The position numbers and the translations under genes were made by a program. From Verrucomicrobiia bacterium (GTDB lineage Bacteria; Verrucomicrobiota; Verrucomicrobiia; Limisphaerales; DTLC01): DNA of 12,954 bases. Shown piece after piece: positions 7,781 to 12,954 of the stretch. The notes under the pieces are model-generated. The model saw nothing but the letters and a program-made list of their open reading frames with translations. It searched no databases and was not told the origin of the DNA. How positions within the stretch are numbered: position 1 is the first letter of the stretch; each line of letters begins with the position of its first letter. The stretch spans positions 1-12,954 of the forward strand of contig JANWZY010000055.1 in NCBI GenBank assembly GCA_025061935.1, given 5' to 3'.

Positions 7781-7835
7781 CCCCGCACAGTGAAAGTGAT
7801 CGCGCGCGCGGTGGGCGCATTCATAAAGCACGCGT

Positions 7836-9203
7836 ATGACACCGCAGTACACTGCGTTTTCGCTCGCCGATGCGTTGAGAACGGCACGGGACACGCGCGC
7901 GCTCGAAATCGGGCCGGGTGTATTGGAACTGACGCCCAACGTTTTCCGAAAGCTTTTTGGTGCTAGGCCAGCATTAATCGTAGCCGATACCAATACGTTC
8001 GCGGCCGCAGGCGAAGCAGTGGTCGGCGCTTTCGCCACGCGCAAGTCGGAAGTGCCCCGGTGTTTCGTATTTGATGAGCCGCAATTGCACGCCGAGCACC
8101 GGCACGTCGTCAAGCTGGAAGAATTGCTGCGCCACACCGACGCGGTTCCTGTAGCTGTGGGCAGCGGCACAATTAACGACCTCGCGAAGCTCGCCGCGCA
8201 TCGGACAGGCCGGCCATACATGTGCGTTGCCACGGCCGCTTCGATGGACGGCTACACCGCGTTCGGCGCATCAATCACGTCCGAGGGTCTTAAGCAAACG
8301 TTCACCTGCCCCGCCCCAGCAGCCGTCATAGCGGATTTGGATGTAATCTGCGCGGCACCCCCGCATATGCGCGCCTGGGGGTACGCGGACCTGGTCGCCA
8401 AGTCCACGGCCGGCGCCGACTGGATACTGGCCGACGCGCTCGGGGTCGAGCCGATCGAACCGCGCGCATGGGCGATCGCGCAAGGGCGGCTCCGCGAGCT
8501 GACAGCCGACGCGCCAGGAATCGCGCGTGCCGACCCAGAAGCAGTGCGGAAATTGTTGGAGGGGCTCCTACTTTCCGGGTTCGCCATGCAGGCGGCGCAA
8601 TCGAGTCGGCCCGCCTCCGGCGCAGAGCACCATTTCAGTCATCTCTGGGACATGCAAGGGCACACCCACAGGGGCGTGCCACCGTCGCACGGTTTCAAGG
8701 TCGGTATCGGCACCTTGGCCGTGACGGCACTGTACGAGGAACTCCTGAAGCTTCCGCTCCACCAGCTTGATGTAGAGCAGTGCTGCGCCGCGTGGCCGGA
8801 CGCCGAAACCTGGGCGGCGCGCGCGCGGGAATGGTTTACAGACACGCGCTTGGCCGAACATGCGTCGCGCGAACTCCGCGCCAAGCATGTCCACCGCGAA
8901 GCACTGGCTGCGCAACTAGTAAAGCTGCGCGCTATTTGGCCCGCGCTATCCGACGCGCTCCGCGCGCAACTACTGCCGTTCGAGACGCTCCGGCTCATGC
9001 TCGAGGACGCAGGTGCCCCCTCCGCACCAGAACAGATAGGTATCACGCGCGTACGCCTCCGGCTCAGTTATTGGCAAGCGCTTTGCATCCGGCGGAGGTT
9101 CACCGTGCTGGACATTGCGGCGCGCGCGAATGTGCTCGAATACTGCCTTGATCGCATTTTCGGCCCGGATGGGCCTTGGCCGAGCGTGCGCAACAATTCC
9201 TGA
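7836..9203 (+). CDS. araM: sn-glycerol-1-phosphate dehydrogenase, AraM/EgsA family
   Basis: Interconverts dihydroxyacetone phosphate and sn-glycerol 1-phosphate with NAD(P)H, using a bound metal (Ni or Zn in characterised members). In this 455-residue protein the nucleotide-binding 'VGSGTINDLAK' lies at 108-118, followed by the family hallmark 'ATAASMDGYTAFGAS' (132-146). Likely metal ligands are Asp185 in 'GYADLVAK', His in 'GAEHHFSH' (262-269) and His285 in 'PSHGFKVG'. These are the positions used in the iron-dependent alcohol dehydrogenase/glycerol dehydrogenase fold. It is longer than B. subtilis AraM (about 394) and archaeal enzymes (about 350), the excess being a helical C terminus. In archaea this enzyme makes the lipid backbone; in B. 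subtilis AraM supplies PcrB and sits beside AraL in the arabinose operon. Here it lies 55 nt after the regulator and 16 nt before glpT. With GlpD and GlpT present, catabolic oxidation of sn-G1P is an attractive alternative direction. Confidence 0.92.
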   Translation: MTPQYTAFSLADALRTARDTRALEIGPGVLELTPNVFRKLFGARPALIVADTNTFAAAGEAVVGAFATRKSEVPRCFVFDEPQLHAEHRHVVKLEELLRHTDAVPVAVGSGTINDLAKLAAHRTGRPYMCVATAASMDGYTAFGASITSEGLKQTFTCPAPAAVIADLDVICAAPPHMRAWGYADLVAKSTAGADWILADALGVEPIEPRAWAIAQGRLRELTADAPGIARADPEAVRKLLEGLLLSGFAMQAAQSSRPASGAEHHFSHLWDMQGHTHRGVPPSHGFKVGIGTLAVTALYEELLKLPLHQLDVEQCCAAWPDAETWAARAREWFTDTRLAEHASRELRAKHVHREALAAQLVKLRAIWPALSDALRAQLLPFETLRLMLEDAGAPSAPEQIGITRVRLRLSYWQALCIRRRFTVLDIAARANVLEYCLDRIFGPDGPWPSVRNNS

Positions 9204-9219
9204 TGGCACGGCTAAAGCG

Positions 9220-10638
9220 ATGAGCATCAACCCGATTCCGCAAGATTCGCTGCGTCGCGCACTAGCCCGGCTTGTGAGCGTGTACAAGCCCGCCCCGGCC
9301 GTACCGCTGGTCACGAACGACCCGGCGCAGCTCAGTGCGCTGCACCGTGCCTGGCAAATTCGCGTGTTAGTGGCAGCAATTTTGGGCTACGCAACTTTTT
9401 ATCTTCTCCGGAAAAACCTCAGCATGGCGATGCCAGTAATGGAACGCGACCTGGGAATTGCCAAATCCGACCTCGGCCTGTTCCTCACGCTGCACGGGTT
9501 GTTGTACGGCGTGTCCAAATTAATTAACGGCGTAATAGGCGACCACAGCCATGCGCGCACGTTCATGGTGACGGGCCTGGTCCTTTCCGCGCTGGTAAAC
9601 GTCTGCTTCGGGCTGAGCACGGGCACGCTCGCGTTCGGCGTTTTGTGGATGCTAAACGGCTGGTTTCAAGGCATGGGCTATCCGCCGTGCGGCCGGTTAA
9701 TGGCACATTGGATACCCCCTAACGAACTGGCAACCAAAATGTCCATCTGGAACGCGTCTACAAACATCGGCGCCGGCGCAGTCGTCATCATTTGCGGTTA
9801 CTTGATCAGCGCGTTCGGCGATTGGCGGCTGTGTTTCTTCGCGCCTGCGAGCGTCGCGCTGGTCTGCGCGCTCGGACTGTGGTTTGCGTTGCCCGACACG
9901 CCGCAATCTGTCGGGCTGCCAGAAGTAAAAGGCACGCAGCTAAAAGCCACCGAGCGTACGGCAGCGGACTGGAAAACGATTCTGGTGCGTCACGTGCTGA
10001 CGAACCCGTGGATTTGGCTGCTCGGGATCGCAAACTTTTTTATCTACAGCATACGTTTCGCCGTGCTCGACTGGGGCCCGACTTTTCTTTCGCAGCAAAA
10101 GCATCTGGAGCTGAAACACGCCGGGTGGATCGTGGCTGGGTACGAAATCTCCGGCATGTGCGGCGCAATGCTCGGTGGGTGGCTGACCGACCGGCTATTC
10201 GGCGGACGCTGCTTCCGCTCGTGCGTGTTTTATATGGCGCTCACGGGCGTAGCCGTTTTCATTTTTTGGAAAGTTGCCGGCAACAGCTTCGGCCTGAATG
10301 CGGCACTGCTATGTGTTACAGGCTTCTTTGTCTATGGCCCGCAATGTCTGCTCGGCATTGCTGCGGCAAATCTAGCTACGAAACGCGCCGCGGCGAGTGC
10401 GGTTGGCTTGGTCGGACTTTTCGGCTACCTAAGCACGACACTTTCCGGCTGGGGCTTGGGCAAGCTCGTCCAAACCTACGGCTGGGACGCAGGCTTCGCG
10501 GGCATGATCATCGTGGCCGGGTTGGGCACGGCCACTTGCCTCATCGGCTGGAACGCCAAACCGCACGGGTACGAGCCCGAATCCGCCGGCGCGACCGCTC
10601 CAAATCGGGCTCCGCACCGGGCAGGCGCGCCGGACTAA
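9220..10638 (+). CDS. glpT: GlpT-family organophosphate:phosphate antiporter (glycerol-3-phosphate transporter-like, MFS)
   Basis: This 472-residue inner-membrane carrier has 12 predicted helices and belongs to the OPA family of the major facilitator superfamily, which exchanges organic phosphates for inorganic phosphate. Family signatures are 'FYLLRKNLSMAMPVM' (60-74), 'YGVSKLINGVIGD' (96-108), 'GWFQGMGYPPCGRLMAHW' (147-164), 'LDWGPTFL' (283-290) and 'GYEISGMCGAMLGGWLTD'. Compared with E. coli GlpT as I recall it, the phosphate-binding arginines align as Arg64 (Arg45) and Arg279 (Arg269), and Lys100 aligns with Lys80. The substrate-site His165 aligns with Thr181 in 'WNASTNIGAG'. I chose the ATG at 9220, 16 nt past the araM stop, because it leaves a normal-length N terminus. 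The ATG at 9115 would overlap araM by 89 nt and add 35 non-membrane residues unlike the family. Substrate is probably glycerol phosphate given the neighbours; a related phosphoglycerol compound is possible. Confidence 0.9.
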   Translation: MSINPIPQDSLRRALARLVSVYKPAPAVPLVTNDPAQLSALHRAWQIRVLVAAILGYATFYLLRKNLSMAMPVMERDLGIAKSDLGLFLTLHGLLYGVSKLINGVIGDHSHARTFMVTGLVLSALVNVCFGLSTGTLAFGVLWMLNGWFQGMGYPPCGRLMAHWIPPNELATKMSIWNASTNIGAGAVVIICGYLISAFGDWRLCFFAPASVALVCALGLWFALPDTPQSVGLPEVKGTQLKATERTAADWKTILVRHVLTNPWIWLLGIANFFIYSIRFAVLDWGPTFLSQQKHLELKHAGWIVAGYEISGMCGAMLGGWLTDRLFGGRCFRSCVFYMALTGVAVFIFWKVAGNSFGLNAALLCVTGFFVYGPQCLLGIAAANLATKRAAASAVGLVGLFGYLSTTLSGWGLGKLVQTYGWDAGFAGMIIVAGLGTATCLIGWNAKPHGYEPESAGATAPNRAPHRAGAPD

Positions 10639-10733
10639 AGCAGCGCAGACACGCTGCCGTTCCAGTGCATGCAATACATCTACCCCCCCGCGAGCAGACG
10701 CAAAAAACTCCCGTTCCAAGCTGAACCAAGCCC
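10639..10733. terminator. Convergent intergenic region with hairpin after glpT
   Basis: This 95-bp gap separates the convergent ends of glpT and the GH9 gene. GCAGCG (10640-10645) and CGCTGC (10652-10657) form a 6-bp stem with a 6-nt loop, starting 2 nt after the glpT stop, without a T-run. A six-A run on the plus strand (10702-10707) becomes a T-run for minus-strand transcripts leaving the GH9 gene, but the stem before it (GTTC/GAAC) is only 4 bp. Both are weak terminator candidates. Confidence 0.35.
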
Positions 10734-12428
10734 TTACTTCTCCGGCTCGGGCAGAAACGCGGCTAGCGCATAAACCAGCGCCGCGTTCCAGTTAATGGCA
10801 ATCTCGTTGCTGCGATAGTCCTCGAGCACGTCTTGCCAATTCATTGCGCCACGGTGTGATCCACCGACAAGGTAGCCAGGCCACGGGTCCGGGACCGAGT
10901 CGGTTGCGGACCTGCGGTCATGTGGATTTTTGGGCGGGCGGAATCCCAACCCCGTGACAAATGAGCGGCCATAATAGTTCCGGCCGAACAAGTGGTTAAG
11001 CGCGTCAAGGCACGTTTCGCGGTAAACCTGTTTTTGCGACACGCGGTAGGCGGCATGCAGCAGCACTGTCTGGCGCGCTACGCCGCCGTTACACCCCCAA
11101 TAGTAGCGCGTGCCCAACGGCCGCGCGTACCCGTGCGTGCGCGCTGCCCGGACAATTGCGTCTGCTGTTACCAGAAGATTCGATTGCACCTGTCCTACAA
11201 GCGCCGCGTCGCGGCCGGGGCGCCTCGAAAAAAGGTACGTGACCAGGCCGAGGTTGCGCACGTCTGGCCAGTCGAAGTCGTGGTCCCACTGCGCGCGGAT
11301 GAGCCGGATGCGCGCTTCCAGGTCGGTCAAAAACTGCTCCTCGCCCGTGCTTTCCCACAGCTCTGCCGCAGCCCAAAGCCTGTTCTGCGGCTCGGCCCCG
11401 GGCGTGCGGTTCGGATTTTCAACCTCGGGCGCAAATTCATACGGGCCTGTCCTGAAAGCCGATTGGTCTGCAGGACGGTACCTCGGGTGCGCTTTCAAGA
11501 ACTCGTAGCTTCTCCTGGCTGCAGCCAGGCATTTCTCGGCGAAGGCGGCATCAAACGGCCGGTACACGCGCGCCGCCTGCGCCATCATGCCGACGAAGAC
11601 GGCAGTCGCTTCGGTGCCCCAGGGGGTGAAATACCGCTCCGTCAGCTCGTCTTCCGGCCTGATCCACCCACAGAACTCGCGCGTCGAAAGCTTATGATAC
11701 ACGGCCCCATCCGGCGCCTGCATCTTGAGCAGCCAATCCAGCTCCCACTTCACCTCAGCCAGGAAGTCCGGCAACCGACCGCCGGACTCGGGAATGTCGA
11801 GTCGGATCGGCCGAATTTTCGGCGCAAAATCTTCCCATGCGCGCAATAGCACTCCGACAGTTACGCCCGCGTTCACGACATACTTGTTGTAGTCACCTGC
11901 GTCGTGCCAGCCACCCGTGCCGTCCTTGTGCACGTGCTCGCCGGTCACGAAATCGAGCCACGCATCGTTGGTATGGCACGGCCCGTGTTCGTACCGTTGG
12001 CCGTTATAAACTGCGGCGACGCCTGTGCCGCAGCGCCACAGGTAAAACCCCCTCATGGCCACGTAGAACGGCTCGCGGTAAACCGTGCTTCCAATTCGGA
12101 ACGGCGCAGACTTGCCCACACCCTGGACAACAAGCTGGTACACCCCAGCGTTTGTGACGCACGAGAAGTCCGCGAGGTACAAACTCTCGCGCGTGTCCGG
12201 GTTAAGCACAGGCCCGGCCACCTTGCCAGTTAACACGTTCGCCCCTTCCGGCATTTGCACAACGCTGAAATTCGAGCAGGCCGCCGCGACCGAGGCGATT
12301 TTAGGCGCGCCGGGCAAGTACCCGACCGTATTAAGCCTGATCAACGTGGTCGGCTCGTCCGTGGCCTGAAGATTCGCGCCCAGCAGAGATGTGGCCCCAA
12401 CCAAAAGTGCTTTGGACACGCTGTTCAT
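10734..12428 (-). CDS. Secreted glycoside hydrolase family 9 (endoglucanase/exo-glucosidase type) with N-terminal Ig-like domain
   Basis: Numbered from the ATG at 12428, the protein has 564 residues. A classic signal peptide (MNSVSK, hydrophobic 7-20) is cut near 'LQA' at residue 22. Residues 28-115 form the Ig-like CelD_N-type domain ('LIRLNTVGYLPG' at 29-40). The catalytic (alpha/alpha)6 domain follows from about 120, with the GH9 signature 'GGWHDAGDY' (172-180; Asp176 and Asp179 correspond to the base pair of aspartates). 'NPHDRRS' (501-507) is the His-containing motif, and 'SNEIAINWNAALVYALAAF' (540-558) carries the acid Glu542. All catalytic residues are present, so it should be active on beta-1,4-glucans or oligosaccharides, but endo or exo action cannot be told. 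It has no carbohydrate-binding module or dockerin. The frame stays open to 12752, but the extra 108 residues are Arg/Ala-rich with no motif and would bury the signal peptide. No clear Shine-Dalgarno precedes 12428. Confidence 0.92.
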   Translation of the reverse strand: MNSVSKALLVGATSLLGANLQATDEPTTLIRLNTVGYLPGAPKIASVAAACSNFSVVQMPEGANVLTGKVAGPVLNPDTRESLYLADFSCVTNAGVYQLVVQGVGKSAPFRIGSTVYREPFYVAMRGFYLWRCGTGVAAVYNGQRYEHGPCHTNDAWLDFVTGEHVHKDGTGGWHDAGDYNKYVVNAGVTVGVLLRAWEDFAPKIRPIRLDIPESGGRLPDFLAEVKWELDWLLKMQAPDGAVYHKLSTREFCGWIRPEDELTERYFTPWGTEATAVFVGMMAQAARVYRPFDAAFAEKCLAAARRSYEFLKAHPRYRPADQSAFRTGPYEFAPEVENPNRTPGAEPQNRLWAAAELWESTGEEQFLTDLEARIRLIRAQWDHDFDWPDVRNLGLVTYLFSRRPGRDAALVGQVQSNLLVTADAIVRAARTHGYARPLGTRYYWGCNGGVARQTVLLHAAYRVSQKQVYRETCLDALNHLFGRNYYGRSFVTGLGFRPPKNPHDRRSATDSVPDPWPGYLVGGSHRGAMNWQDVLEDYRSNEIAINWNAALVYALAAFLPEPEK

Positions 12429-12792
12429 TGCCGCATCGCAAGTTTTTCGCCGCTGCGAGTTCAGTGCGCGCATGCGCATAAAATACGGCCCGTTTAACTG
12501 CGCCAAGTCGTCAATTCTCATGACATGCCCATGCGCAAGCGCGACATTTACCCTTGGGCCAAAGAATGCCTTGCGTGCGCGTGCGTTGCAATGCGCTTCG
12601 GCGCCAATTCGTGTTGCGTAATAGAAATTCGCTTGCTGCATAGCAGCGCGCGCTGTTATTGGACTGGCGTTGTGATAAAGCGCGCGTCCTTGTGTGCGCA
12701 GTTCACGGCTGGCAAATCTAGGTTCGGACGGACCGGCTTGTGCCGGCCGCATCCAACGCAGGCCGAGAAAACGTAACGCCTAAATCTCGAAA
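12429..12792. promoter_or_regulatory. Divergent promoter region between GH9 and sodium:solute symporter
   Basis: This 364-bp space between divergent starts must hold promoters for both genes if 12428 is the GH9 start. Visible symmetry elements are GCTGC-ATA-GCAGC (12635-12647) and the palindrome GCGCATGCGC (12468-12477). I find no convincing -35/-10 pair in either direction. Part of it (12429-12752) is open in the GH9 frame, but I treat this as non-coding. Confidence 0.35.
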
Positions 12793-12954
12793 ATGCACGG
12801 ATTCAAATTCAGCCCGGTTGATCTGGCGATCATTTTCGGTTACTTCGCCGCAATGATCGGGATCGGTGTCGCGGTCATGAAACGCGCGTCCAAAGGTGTA
12901 CAGGCTTATTTCCTGGCCGGGCGCGCGTTGCCGTGGTGGGTACTGGGCATATCG
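12793..12954 (+). CDS. Sodium:solute symporter family protein (5' end only)
   Basis: Only the first 54 codons are in the window and the frame runs off the right edge. The N terminus MHGFKFSPVDL is followed by a hydrophobic helix (residues 10-29, 'AIIFGYFAAMIGIGVAVM'), a short loop 'KRASKGVQA' and 'YFLAGRALPWWVLGIS' (39-54). That last motif is the hallmark of the second helix in the SSS family (SGLT, PanF and PutP relatives), where a Na+ gradient drives uptake of sugars, carboxylates or amino acids. Divergent placement from a secreted GH9 enzyme suggests sugar uptake, but the substrate cannot be read from this fragment. No strong Shine-Dalgarno is visible; the start is chosen by family length. 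Confidence 0.88.
   Translation, partial: MHGFKFSPVDLAIIFGYFAAMIGIGVAVMKRASKGVQAYFLAGRALPWWVLGIS

Noticed and set aside
9115..9219. Longer GlpT start overlapping the end of araM by 89 nt
   Set aside because: The 35 extra residues are not part of the OPA family N terminus, and the ATG at 9220 lies just after the araM stop.
9792..10724. 310-residue plus-strand frame inside glpT
   Set aside because: Arg-rich out-of-frame translation of a clear transporter gene.
10992..11849. 285-residue plus-strand frame opposite the GH9 gene
   Set aside because: Antisense to the catalytic domain, with no family signature.
12468..12477. GCGCATGCGC palindrome as an operator
   Set aside because: Short GCGC/CGCG-rich palindromes occur throughout this GC-rich window and are not distinctive.
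12429..12752. 108-residue N-terminal extension of the GH9 protein
   Set aside because: It would place a clear signal peptide inside the protein; its sequence is Arg/Ala-rich with no motif, as expected for chance open frame in GC-rich DNA.

Overview
The window looks like chromosomal DNA of a GC-rich bacterium, most plausibly of the PVC group (Verrucomicrobia/Limisphaerales-like or a relative). Three things suggest this: an 'AFTLIELLVVIAIIG' type II-secretion prepilin of the kind heavily amplified in those genomes, a large secreted protein combining concanavalin-like, beta-propeller and fibronectin-like modules, and a secreted family 9 glycoside hydrolase beside a sodium/solute symporter. The taxonomic call is an inference from protein style only; there is no rRNA or marker gene. 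I see no tRNA, CRISPR array, insertion sequence or integrase.

Layout. (1) 1-3382, minus strand: a 941-residue secreted multidomain protein (3382-557), a perfect 14-bp GC-rich hairpin (501-535), then a prepilin-like gene that runs off the left edge (396-1). (2) 3383-4165: a long intergenic stretch with an AT-rich 20-bp palindrome and a candidate minus-strand promoter. (3) 4166-10638, plus strand: five genes in one direction. They encode a NagD/AraL-type HAD phosphatase, an FAD-dependent sn-glycerol-3-phosphate dehydrogenase (GlpD), a SorC/DeoR-type sugar-phosphate-sensing regulator, an AraM-type NAD(P)-dependent sn-glycerol-1-phosphate dehydrogenase and a GlpT-family organophosphate antiporter. 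(4) 12428-10734, minus strand: a family 9 glycoside hydrolase with signal peptide. (5) 12793-12954, plus strand: the first 54 codons of a sodium:solute symporter, divergent from the hydrolase.

The centrepiece is region 3. One locus holds a phosphoglycerol-type importer, a dehydrogenase for each enantiomer of glycerol phosphate (GlpD for sn-G3P, AraM for sn-G1P, both giving dihydroxyacetone phosphate), a phosphatase of a family that includes glycerol-phosphate phosphatases, and a regulator of a class that binds phosphorylated small molecules. No glycerol kinase or glycerol facilitator is present in the window. I infer a stereochemically complete glycerol-phosphate scavenging route, able to use head groups of phosphatidylglycerol, lipoteichoic acid or archaeal lipids as well as ordinary sn-G3P. 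The alternative is that AraM works in reverse to make sn-G1P for an unusual lipid. The transporter keeps the phosphate-binding arginines of E. coli GlpT but has Thr where GlpT has the substrate-site His165, consistent with altered substrate choice.

The flanking genes (adhesin-like secreted protein, prepilin, GH9, symporter) fit a bacterium feeding on polymeric organic matter, and nothing in the sequence ties them directly to the glycerol-phosphate cluster.
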